Assembly (NCBI RefSeq): GCF_003031405.1
Contig: NZ_CP020469.1
Location: 744,001 to 808,000, forward strand
Direction: 5' to 3'
Length of the DNA: 64,000 nucleotides
Origin: Halomonas sp. 'Soap Lake #6'
Lineage (GTDB): Bacteria > Pseudomonadota > Gammaproteobacteria > Pseudomonadales > Halomonadaceae
Below, piece by piece: positions 19,022 to 27,079 of the stretch. Under the pieces are notes generated by a model. That model did not search any database and was not told the origin of the DNA. It was given only the letters and a program-made list of their open reading frames with translations. The position numbers were made by a program, and so were the translations under genes. Each line of letters opens with the position of its first letter. Positions within the stretch are counted from its first letter, which is position 1.

Positions 19022-20146
19022 ATGCTGTTTGGCAATATCCTCACCTCCGAGGGCTGGCGCCTAGGAGAGATCCATTGGGAAGAGGGGCGTATCAGGCGCA
19101 TTGATGGCGATCTGGTAGATCCCGACACCAACGACCAGCCACGCATTGTTCCCGGCTTTATAGATTTGCATGTGCATGGCGGTGGTGGTGCCGACACCAT
19201 GGAAGGTGGCAGGGCGCTTGCCACGCTAGCGCGTACCCACGTGCGTTTTGGAACCACCCGTTTGCTGGCTACCACTATGACGGCGCCAGACGCGCAGATT
19301 CGTCAGGTGCTACGTGATATCTCCAGCTACATGGAAGCGCAGGAGCCTGATGCAGCCAGGGTATTGGGCGTTCATTTGGAAGGCCCCTATATCAATCCCG
19401 GCAAGCTGGGGGCTCAACCCGCCCATGCGCGTAATGGTGTGATTGAAGAGGTTGACGAACTCTGTGCGTTGGCCCCCATCCGCTTACTGACGCTTGCCCC
19501 TGAGTTAGCCGGACACTATGCGTTAATTCGTCATCTCAGTGAGCGGGGAGTGCGGGTTCAGCTAGGGCATACGCTTGGCAGCTATGAAGAGGGCGTTGAG
19601 GCAATGGCTCATGGCGCCTGCGGGTTTACTCATCTGTTCAATGCCATGACCGGCCTGCACCACCGCAAACCAGGAATGGTCGGCGCAGCACTTGCCCATG
19701 CGCAGTACGCCGAACTGATCCCTGACCTGTTACATGTGCACCCTGGAGCCATCCGTACCGCCTTACGTTGCATCCCTAATCTCTACGCCGTGACTGACTC
19801 CACCGCTGCAGCAGGCATGCCTGACGGTGATTACCGCCTAGGTGAGCAGACCGTTACCAAATGCCTGGGAGGTGTGCGTTTGTCTGACGGCACCTTAGCA
19901 GGCAGCACGCTGACGATGGATCAGGCGTTACGTAACTTCGTCAGTCTTGGTCTTACCCTGTCGGATGCCTCGGATCGCCTGTCGCGCTTTCCCGCCAACT
20001 TCCTGGGAATCGACGATATCGGCCGCCTACAAGAGGGCGCGTTCGCAGACCTGGTCGTTCTTGACCCTCAACTTCAACTCCAAGCGGTCTATGTCGAAGG
20101 CCGCCATGTCTGTGGAAATGTCCAAGGAGTCTCGCAATGTCTCTGA
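19022..20146 (+). CDS. nagA: N-acetylglucosamine-6-phosphate deacetylase
   Basis: Cytoplasmic metal-dependent amidohydrolase that removes acetate from GlcNAc-6-P. The 374 residues carry the HVHGGGGADTM metal-binding motif near residue 49, GVHLEGPYINPGKLGAQ with the conserved Glu and substrate residues near 120, QLGHTLG with a metal histidine near 180, THLFNAMTGLHH near 200 and the catalytic aspartate in AVTDSTAAAGMPDG near 260. A perfect AGGAGG site lies a few bases before the ATG, partly overlapping the nagR stop. It overlaps the next gene by 10 bases, so the deaminase is translationally coupled. Confidence 0.96.
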   Translation: MLFGNILTSEGWRLGEIHWEEGRIRRIDGDLVDPDTNDQPRIVPGFIDLHVHGGGGADTMEGGRALATLARTHVRFGTTRLLATTMTAPDAQIRQVLRDISSYMEAQEPDAARVLGVHLEGPYINPGKLGAQPAHARNGVIEEVDELCALAPIRLLTLAPELAGHYALIRHLSERGVRVQLGHTLGSYEEGVEAMAHGACGFTHLFNAMTGLHHRKPGMVGAALAHAQYAELIPDLLHVHPGAIRTALRCIPNLYAVTDSTAAAGMPDGDYRLGEQTVTKCLGGVRLSDGTLAGSTLTMDQALRNFVSLGLTLSDASDRLSRFPANFLGIDDIGRLQEGAFADLVVLDPQLQLQAVYVEGRHVCGNVQGVSQCL

Positions 20147-21156
20147 TGCTAGAAGAAACCCGTAATGCCCCTGAACGTATTCGCAACCAGCTGCAACGTA
20201 ATGCATCGCTGCTCGCTGCACTAGGCGAGCGCTTGCGCCTTGCCGAGCCTGTTGCGGCGGTTACCGTGGCGCGGGGAAGCTCCGACCATGCCGCCAGCTA
20301 CTTCGCCTACCAATGCATGAAACGTAAAGGCATTCCGGTGGCCTCGCTGCCTCCTTCCCTGACCACTCTGGCTAAGGCACCTTGGCATTTGGCTGGGCAG
20401 TTGGCCTTGGCCGTTTCTCAGTCTGGCCAGAGCCCCGATCTAGTGGCTACTCAACAGGCACTAGCTGCTGCCGGTGCGCGTACCGTGGCGTTGGTTAATA
20501 CCCCGCAATCGCCCCTGGGTGCGGCCAGTGATAGTGAGGTTCCTCTTTATGCCGGAGAGGAGAAGAGTGTAGCCGCCACCAAAAGCTACCTGGCCACGCT
20601 TTCCGCCATGGCACAACTCATCGGCCACTGGCAGGAAGATCGCTTGCTACTCACTGCTCTGGATGAACTGCCTGGGCGTTTAACCGAGGCCCTGACGACA
20701 GACTGGTCGCCAGCCATCGATGCGTTGTTGCATGCCGACAAGATGATGGTGATTGGCCGTGGTGCGGGCCTCGCTGTCGCCCAGGAAGCGGCCCTCAAGT
20801 TTAAAGAAACCTGTGCAATTCAAGCTGAATCCTTTAGCGGTGCAGAAGTTCGCCATGGCCCGATGGCGCTGATTGGCCCTGATTATCCAGTGCTGGTATT
20901 CGCTCCAGCAGGGCCTGAGCAGAGCGGTTTGTTGGAGTTGGCTGAATGGCTCAAAAGTGTTGGTGCTCGAGTAATACTGGCCGCAGACAAGGGCATAGTA
21001 CAGCGCCATTTGACCTTGGTAGATGCTGGCCATGAGGACCTGCAGCCACTGTCGGTGATCCAGAGCTTTTATCAAATGGTGGCTGATCTTGCGGCGGCTC
21101 GAGGAAGCGATCCAGATCGCCCTCGGCACCTCAATAAAGTCACCTGCACCCTGTAA
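20137..21156 (+). CDS. SIS-domain glucosamine-6-phosphate deaminase (NagB-II type)
   Basis: Two SIS (sugar isomerase) domains in 339 residues: ARGSSDHAASYFAYQCM near 45-60 and SQSGQSPDLV near 90 in the first half, and GRGAGLAVAQEAALKFKETC near 205 in the second, followed by FSGAEVRHGPMAL. The architecture is that of the isomerase half of GlmS without its glutaminase domain, as in NagB-II/AgaS proteins. In a nag operon between nagA and the PTS genes it most likely converts GlcN-6-P to fructose-6-P and ammonia, replacing the unrelated classical NagB, which is absent here. Substrate assignment is by context. Confidence 0.9.
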   Translation: MSLMLEETRNAPERIRNQLQRNASLLAALGERLRLAEPVAAVTVARGSSDHAASYFAYQCMKRKGIPVASLPPSLTTLAKAPWHLAGQLALAVSQSGQSPDLVATQQALAAAGARTVALVNTPQSPLGAASDSEVPLYAGEEKSVAATKSYLATLSAMAQLIGHWQEDRLLLTALDELPGRLTEALTTDWSPAIDALLHADKMMVIGRGAGLAVAQEAALKFKETCAIQAESFSGAEVRHGPMALIGPDYPVLVFAPAGPEQSGLLELAEWLKSVGARVILAADKGIVQRHLTLVDAGHEDLQPLSVIQSFYQMVADLAAARGSDPDRPRHLNKVTCTL

Positions 21157-21185
21157 CGCATAACAACAATATTGGGAGTACTCCC

Positions 21186-23765
21186 ATGTCAGATTCTAAT
21201 CAATCCCTAACGCTGCAGGCCCCGATTTCGGGGGTTGTAGTGCCTCTCATCGCGGTACCTGACCCTGTTTTCGCCAGTTTAACCTTGGGAGAGGGTATTG
21301 CCCTCGACCCGTTGGGCGAGTGTCTACATGCTCCCTGTGATGGTGAAGTGGTGCAGTGCGCGCGTACCCATCATGCATTTACCCTGAAAACCAAGGCAGG
21401 TGTTGAGTTATTGCTTCACCTAGGCCTGGATACGGTTGAGTTAAACGGGAAAGGTATTGAGCCTCTGGTCTCCGTAGGTGATCAGGTGCTCGCAGGAGAT
21501 CCGTTGTGTCGTTTCGATGCCGACGCATTAGCACGGGGTGCGAGTGCGTTGATTACCCCACTGGTGATTACCGAGGCGGCTGGCTGGAAATTGTTGCCGT
21601 CTAAGTACCGCGAGGGGGAGCGTGTTTCATTGGGTGAACCCTTACTGGTGTTAACCCGTACTGCCGTTGAACAATCCAATCTACGTGCTGATGGGCCGTT
21701 AGCTGAGCGCCCTGTAACCCTGGCTTTAGCATCGGGCCTGCATGCCCGTCCCGCTGCACGACTTCGCGCTATTGCTCGGGAGTACAGTGTTAGCTTAACG
21801 GTGGAGCATAAGTGTTCAAGCGGCAATGTCGACAGTGCCAGTGCCGATAGCCTTAGCGCATTAATGAACTTGGGCTTGGTCGAAGGTGCAAGGTTAAGGC
21901 TGACTGCCCAAGGAGAGGCTGCTGAGGCAGCGCTAGATGCCGCCGAGCGGCTGTTGACAACTCCCGAGGTGGAGGAACACAGCGCGCCTCCGACATCTAC
22001 GTTAACTGCAGCGGTACTTGAAAAGGGTGAACTGGCTGGCTTAGTGGCTAGCCCTGGCTTGGCCATTGGCCCGCTTGTCTCATACCAATTATCGCTACCC
22101 GTCGTGCCTCTGGTGGGTGAGGGCGAAGCCGTTGAGATGGCTCGCTTGGAAGAGGCGCTGTTACGCGTCGGCGAGGCGCTAGCCCAAGCTGAAGTGCAAG
22201 CGACGCGTCAGGGGCAGAGTGCCGAGGCGGAAATCTTTGCCGCCCATCGTGCCTGGTTAGAAGATCCCGATTTGGTAGCAGCTGCAGGGGAGTACATTGG
22301 TGAAGGGCGCAGTGCTGGTCACGCTTGGCGAGAAGCACTGGATGCCGAAGCCGTACGGCTCGCGGCGAGCGGAAATACGCTGCTTGCCGCTAGGGTTGCT
22401 GATTTGCGCGACTTGCAGCGTCGCGTGATGGCTGAGTTAAGCGATGATCAGCAAGCGGCACTTCCTGATCTGCCAAAGAACGCCATCGTTGTTGCTGAGG
22501 AACTGACACCTTCGGAGCTGGTGGCCGTTGCCTCCCAGCATCCGGCAGGGCTTTGTCTCGCTGGCGGAGGCACTACTTCCCATGTGGCTATTTTAGCGCG
22601 CGCCCGAGGTATTCCCTGTTTAGTGGCTATGGGAGCAAGTCTGATTGACGCAGCGCATAGCGCCACAGACGAGAGTGCCATTCTAGATGCGGAAAACGGG
22701 CGCTTGGCGCTGACGCCTAGCCCCGCTCAGCGGGCGGAAGTGGCAGAGCGCATTGATACCCGCCTGCATGAGGCTGAGAAGGCGAAGGCGTTAGCGCATG
22801 AGCCAGCGATCACTCTGGATGGGCGAAAGATTGAGGTATGCGCCAATATCGGTGGTGCCGCAGAGGCACGTCTGGCAGCGGATTCAGGTGCTGATGGCGT
22901 GGGTTTACTGCGCAGCGAATTCCTTTTCCTGGAACGTGATAGTGCCCCCAGCGAGATCACTCAATGTGACGAATATCAGGCTGCTCTGAAAGCTTTAGGC
23001 GGTAAGCCTGTGATTATTCGCACTCTGGATATCGGTGCTGACAAGCAGTTGCCTTACCTGCGGTTACCCTCAGTGCCTAACCCGGCGTTGGGCGTGCGCG
23101 GCGCTCGTTTGTGGGCCAGCCACCCTGAACTGCTGGAGACCCAGCTTAGGGCGTTGCTCGGCGTCACACCGTTGGAAACATTGCACATCATGCTACCCAT
23201 GGTCAGCGAGGTTGGCGAGCTACGCGAAGTTCGTCGGCGCCTGGAAGCACTGGCTTGTGAAATGGGGCTCGACGCGCGGCCTCGCCTCGGTGCCATGATC
23301 GAAGTGCCTAGTGCCGCTCTATGCGCAAGAAGCCTCGCCGTTGAGGCGGATTTTCTCTCAATCGGTACCAACGACCTAACCCAGTACACCCTGGCGATGG
23401 ATCGTGAGGACCCGACGCTCACTGCACGAGCTGATGTATTGCACCCCGCGGTATTGCGGTTGATTCAGGCGACGGTAGACGGCGCGAAGGGGCTTTGCCC
23501 TGTGGGAGTGTGCGGTGCCGCTGCTGGGGATGAACTGGTCGCGCTCCTTCTTGTCGCGCTGGGTGTCGACGAACTCTCTGTGGAGCCAGCACGTGTGCCT
23601 GCTGTGAAAGCCGCTCTTCGCTGCCTGAATGCTACCGCGCTGGCAGATGAGGTTTCCGAGCTACTGGCCCTAGACGATGCTGCCGCTGTACGCCAGCACT
23701 TAAGCGCATGGTTGGCTCGAACCAAGCATACCGACATAACAACAACGACTCTTGAGAGGTGCTGA
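21186..23765 (+). CDS. nagF: PTS IIA-HPr-enzyme I fusion for GlcNAc
   Basis: One 859-residue protein holding the general and sugar-specific phosphoryl relay. Residues about 10-155 are a glucose-type IIA domain (HHAFTLKTKAGVELLLHLG, phosphorylated His78). Residues about 172-258 are HPr (LASGLHARPAARL, His186). Residues about 283-859 are enzyme I, with GGGTTSHVAILARARGIPCL carrying His466 and the PEP-binding C-terminal barrel (GVRGARLWASHPELL, LSIGTNDLTQYTLAMDR). PEP is therefore used directly, without separate ptsH/ptsI. It is separated from nagE by 1 base. The symbol follows usage in Pseudomonas and Xanthomonas. Confidence 0.94.
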   Translation: MSDSNQSLTLQAPISGVVVPLIAVPDPVFASLTLGEGIALDPLGECLHAPCDGEVVQCARTHHAFTLKTKAGVELLLHLGLDTVELNGKGIEPLVSVGDQVLAGDPLCRFDADALARGASALITPLVITEAAGWKLLPSKYREGERVSLGEPLLVLTRTAVEQSNLRADGPLAERPVTLALASGLHARPAARLRAIAREYSVSLTVEHKCSSGNVDSASADSLSALMNLGLVEGARLRLTAQGEAAEAALDAAERLLTTPEVEEHSAPPTSTLTAAVLEKGELAGLVASPGLAIGPLVSYQLSLPVVPLVGEGEAVEMARLEEALLRVGEALAQAEVQATRQGQSAEAEIFAAHRAWLEDPDLVAAAGEYIGEGRSAGHAWREALDAEAVRLAASGNTLLAARVADLRDLQRRVMAELSDDQQAALPDLPKNAIVVAEELTPSELVAVASQHPAGLCLAGGGTTSHVAILARARGIPCLVAMGASLIDAAHSATDESAILDAENGRLALTPSPAQRAEVAERIDTRLHEAEKAKALAHEPAITLDGRKIEVCANIGGAAEARLAADSGADGVGLLRSEFLFLERDSAPSEITQCDEYQAALKALGGKPVIIRTLDIGADKQLPYLRLPSVPNPALGVRGARLWASHPELLETQLRALLGVTPLETLHIMLPMVSEVGELREVRRRLEALACEMGLDARPRLGAMIEVPSAALCARSLAVEADFLSIGTNDLTQYTLAMDREDPTLTARADVLHPAVLRLIQATVDGAKGLCPVGVCGAAAGDELVALLLVALGVDELSVEPARVPAVKAALRCLNATALADEVSELLALDDAAAVRQHLSAWLARTKHTDITTTTLERC

Positions 23766-23766
23766 A

Positions 23767-25485
23767 ATGTCTTCCACAACCCTAGGTTCCCGCCTGATGG
23801 GCGGACTTCAGCGGCTTGGCCGCTCTCTGATGCTACCCATAGCGGTGTTGCCTATCGCAGGCCTGTTGCTGCGTCTTGGCCAACCTGATTTGCTGGATAT
23901 TGCCTTTATTGCAGGCGCTGGCGAGGCCATTTTTGCCAACCTGGCACTGATTTTCGCTATCGGCCTAGCCGTAGGCTTCGCGGATGATAGTAACGGCGCT
24001 GCCGGCCTAGCCGGTGTGATTGGCTATCTGGTGCTAGATGCGGTGCTGACCGCTCTTAACCCTGAGATCGATATGGGGGTGCTGGCAGGGATTATTGCCG
24101 GCAGCGTGGCAGGCCTGCTTTATAATCGCTATAAGTCGATTCAACTCCCTGACTATCTGGCCTTTTTTGGTGGACGACGCTTTGTACCTATTGCCACTGG
24201 CCTAGCTGCGGTGGCAATGGGGGTTGTGTTTGGGGTGATTTGGCCGCCCATCCAACATGGAATTGATGCACTTGGTCACTGGCTGATCGGCGCCGGTGAG
24301 CTGGGGCTTTTCGTGTACGGAACAATTAATCGTTTGTTGATTGTGACGGGGCTGCATCACGTGCTGAATAGCCTAGTGTGGTTCGTCTTCGGCAGTTTCG
24401 AGACAGCTTCCGGGGTAGTGGCCAATGGAGACCTTAATCGTTTCTTTGCCGGTGATCCTGCAGCAGGGCGTTTTATGGCGGGCTTCTTCCCGGTGATGAT
24501 GTTTGGTTTGCCAGCGGCTGCATTGGCGATGTACCACGCTGCCCCCAAGGGGCGTCGTGCTCAGGTAGGCGGCTTGTTACTGTCACTGGCGTTGACGGCT
24601 TTCCTCACCGGCGTTACCGAACCCATCGAATTCACATTTATGTTCCTGGCACCGCTGCTTTATGGCATGCACGCGGTATTGACGGGCATTTCCATGGCAC
24701 TGCTGCACTGGTTGGACGTGAAGCTTGGCTTCACCTTCTCCGCAGGGGCCTTTGACTTCGCGCTCTCTTATGGGCTCTCCACCAATGGCTGGCTGATGCT
24801 GCCGGTTGGCTTGGCCTATTTTGTTCTCTATTACACGGTATTCCGCTGGGCCATCGTCCGCTTCAATTTACCTACCCCAGGACGCGAGCCGGAAAGTACA
24901 GCACCCGTAGCCGCCCCAACGCCACTAGGCGAGCGTGGCTCTGCGTTTGTCGCTGCGTTAGGTGGAGCGAGCAACCTACAGAGCGTAGGCGCCTGCACCA
25001 CGAGGTTGCGCTTGGTACTGGAAAATCCCGAGGCGATCGATGAGTCGGCCCTGAAGTCGTTGGGCTCTCGGGGAATCATGCGCCTTCAGGGGGGCGGGCT
25101 CCAGGTAATTATGGGGCCAATCGCCGATGGTGTAGCGGATGAAATTCGTCAGGCGCTTAAGCAAGAGGGAACGGCGCTCGGCGATGTTAGCCCCCCCCCT
25201 GCGCAGCACACTGCAGTTCCTGCAACATCTCAGGTGACGGCCTTGCCAGCCGAGATTGTACAGCGCTGGCTGGTGGCCTTAGGGGGAGATGCCAACGTGC
25301 AACAGTTGGAAGTCCAGGCGCAAACACGCTTGCGTGTGGAACTGGTTGATGGCGCTCGCCTCGACAACGCTGCACTGGATCAACTGGGATGTAGAGGCAT
25401 TCAGGCGTTGGGCGGTAATGTTTGGCATTTGATCGTGGGTGCTCAAGCAGCATCCGTCGCGCATTCATTGCGAGCCGAACGCTAG
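23767..25485 (+). CDS. nagE: PTS GlcNAc permease, IIC with two IIB domains
   Basis: Membrane permease that imports GlcNAc with concomitant phosphorylation, using phosphate from NagF. The 572-residue product starts MSSTTLGSRLMGGLQRLG. Residues about 8-365 are the IIC domain with roughly ten helices and the GVTEPIEF sugar-site motif (Glu285). Residues about 390-465 are a IIB domain with phosphocysteine Cys410 in GACTTRLRL. Residues about 497-570 are a second IIB-like domain in which the cysteine is replaced by Ala518 (VQAQTRLRV), so it cannot carry phosphate in the usual way. There is no IIA domain, which NagF supplies. The IIC type could also take glucose or glucosamine; the operon points to GlcNAc. 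Confidence 0.93.
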   Translation: MSSTTLGSRLMGGLQRLGRSLMLPIAVLPIAGLLLRLGQPDLLDIAFIAGAGEAIFANLALIFAIGLAVGFADDSNGAAGLAGVIGYLVLDAVLTALNPEIDMGVLAGIIAGSVAGLLYNRYKSIQLPDYLAFFGGRRFVPIATGLAAVAMGVVFGVIWPPIQHGIDALGHWLIGAGELGLFVYGTINRLLIVTGLHHVLNSLVWFVFGSFETASGVVANGDLNRFFAGDPAAGRFMAGFFPVMMFGLPAAALAMYHAAPKGRRAQVGGLLLSLALTAFLTGVTEPIEFTFMFLAPLLYGMHAVLTGISMALLHWLDVKLGFTFSAGAFDFALSYGLSTNGWLMLPVGLAYFVLYYTVFRWAIVRFNLPTPGREPESTAPVAAPTPLGERGSAFVAALGGASNLQSVGACTTRLRLVLENPEAIDESALKSLGSRGIMRLQGGGLQVIMGPIADGVADEIRQALKQEGTALGDVSPPPAQHTAVPATSQVTALPAEIVQRWLVALGGDANVQQLEVQAQTRLRVELVDGARLDNAALDQLGCRGIQALGGNVWHLIVGAQAASVAHSLRAER

Positions 25486-25556
25486 CAAGTCCGCCACTGG
25501 ATGGCGCCTGGCACAGTAGCGATTTACCTAAGCATCATATGAACCCTTGACTCTGT

Positions 25557-25577
25557 GGGGCAGCGTTGTGCTGCTCC
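25557..25577 (+). other. hairpin between nagE and the porin gene
   Basis: GGGGCAGC and GCTGCTCC form an 8-bp stem (one G-T) with the loop GTTGT. No T-run follows. It may reduce read-through or stabilise the end of the nag transcript; the 170-base gap otherwise shows no recognised site. Confidence 0.4.
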
Positions 25578-25655
25578 ATAGGCCCCGTACGTCTTCAAGA
25601 TGTGCACATCACTGCATGACTCAATACAAAACCAACAACAATCGGACACGATTCC

Positions 25656-27062
25656 ATGCTGATACCAAGCATACTTACGCCCCAAAAAAGGCAACCGTTA
25701 GGCCGCTTTGGTCCACTGGCCCTGGTTGCTACCTTATCTGTGGCTCCTTTGACCTCCTTCGCTACCGAGCGACAGGGGTTTATGGAAGAGGCCAGCCTCG
25801 ATACCACTCTGTTCTATATCTACCGCGACCGTGATCGCCGTGAGGGGGGAATGGGTCCGGACGGCGTGGGCTCTCCAGGGTCGTTTTCTTCCAATCTGCA
25901 GCACTCTACCGCCAACCTGGCGATGGACTTCTCAAGTGGCTACGCGGGAGGCGTCGTGGGGCTGGACTTGGCAGCTTTTGCTGCCTATGACTTCCAGAAT
26001 CGCCACCAGGGCACTGAGTTCAATTTTCGTCCAGCCGGTACTCTCTGGGAGGAGCGCTGGGATGGCAAGGAGAAGGATGGTGCCAGCCTCTACCGGGCTG
26101 CACTCAAGCTGCAGTTTGGTGATATATGGGGGCGGCTGGGATATCTACAGCCCCATGGCACCAGCGTGATAGCGCCTAACTGGTCCTTCCTGCCGGGCAC
26201 CTACCGTGGCGGAGAATTGGGAACGCAGATCGGTAACTTGTCGCTGAACTACTTCCATGCCGACCGCTATAAAGCTCCCTGGTATCAGCGTTTCTATGAG
26301 TTTCGTCAGTCCGATGGGGAGACGATTGACTACCTGCACTCGCTGGGCGCGCGTTACGAGATTACTGATGATCTGGTGGTCGAGGCCGCCTTCGGGCAAG
26401 CCCAGGGCTACATGGATCAGGGGTTCGGCAAGGTCTCTTATGCGACTCAGCTGAACGATGCCCCTCTGCATTTGACTTATCAGACCTATGTGGCCCGTGA
26501 TCGTCATGACGATGGCTCAGTCAACGACGTTTATGCAGGCACCGCTTGGCAACAAGTGCTTACTGCCCACTATGAACGTGGTGCCTTCGACTGGAGACTT
26601 GAGTTCAGCTCAGTCCATGCGCCAGGTAATCAGGGCTTTTTCCTACCACGCATGACCACCCCCTATGGGTCGTCAAACGGGCGGCTGGATATCTGGTGGG
26701 ATGCTCGCTCCGACTGGAATCATGATGGTGAGAAGGCCATCTACGCTGGCCTCACCTACGACCTGGCGGGATGGGATCTACCTGGTTGGTCGCTGGGCGT
26801 AGCTCATGTTTATGGCTGGGACGGTCGTCCCTATGCGGGGTTCGAGGATCCAGGGCGTCGCCTTAGAGAGTCTGCCTGGAACCTTGATGTGCACTATGTG
26901 GTGCAGAACGGATGGGCCGAAGGCGCGCGCTTCCAACTGCACTATACCCGCTATAACAACCACACCGACTACGCCTCTTGGGGCGATGGCGGCTTTAAGA
27001 ATGCCTTTCAAGATGAACACGACATCAAATTTATGGTCGTGGCACCTTTCTCGATTTTCTGA
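25656..27062 (+). CDS. chiP: OprD-family outer-membrane porin, chitoporin-like
   Basis: Secreted beta-barrel porin of 468 residues. An N-terminal signal peptide ends about residue 36 (LSVAPLTSFA followed by TERQGFMEE). The rest is rich in alternating aromatic and polar residues with OprD-family landmarks: LDTTLFYIYRDRD at the first strand, the long ANLAMDFSSGYAGGVVGLD block, GGELGTQIGNLSLNYFHADR in the middle, and a final strand KFMVVAPFSIF ending in phenylalanine as required for barrel assembly. The position between a GlcNAc PTS and a GH20 hexosaminidase supports uptake of chitooligosaccharides. I see no good ribosome site before ATG 25656, so the start is a little uncertain. Confidence 0.88.
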   Translation: MLIPSILTPQKRQPLGRFGPLALVATLSVAPLTSFATERQGFMEEASLDTTLFYIYRDRDRREGGMGPDGVGSPGSFSSNLQHSTANLAMDFSSGYAGGVVGLDLAAFAAYDFQNRHQGTEFNFRPAGTLWEERWDGKEKDGASLYRAALKLQFGDIWGRLGYLQPHGTSVIAPNWSFLPGTYRGGELGTQIGNLSLNYFHADRYKAPWYQRFYEFRQSDGETIDYLHSLGARYEITDDLVVEAAFGQAQGYMDQGFGKVSYATQLNDAPLHLTYQTYVARDRHDDGSVNDVYAGTAWQQVLTAHYERGAFDWRLEFSSVHAPGNQGFFLPRMTTPYGSSNGRLDIWWDARSDWNHDGEKAIYAGLTYDLAGWDLPGWSLGVAHVYGWDGRPYAGFEDPGRRLRESAWNLDVHYVVQNGWAEGARFQLHYTRYNNHTDYASWGDGGFKNAFQDEHDIKFMVVAPFSIF

Positions 27063-27079
27063 TGCTCAAGGTGATAATA

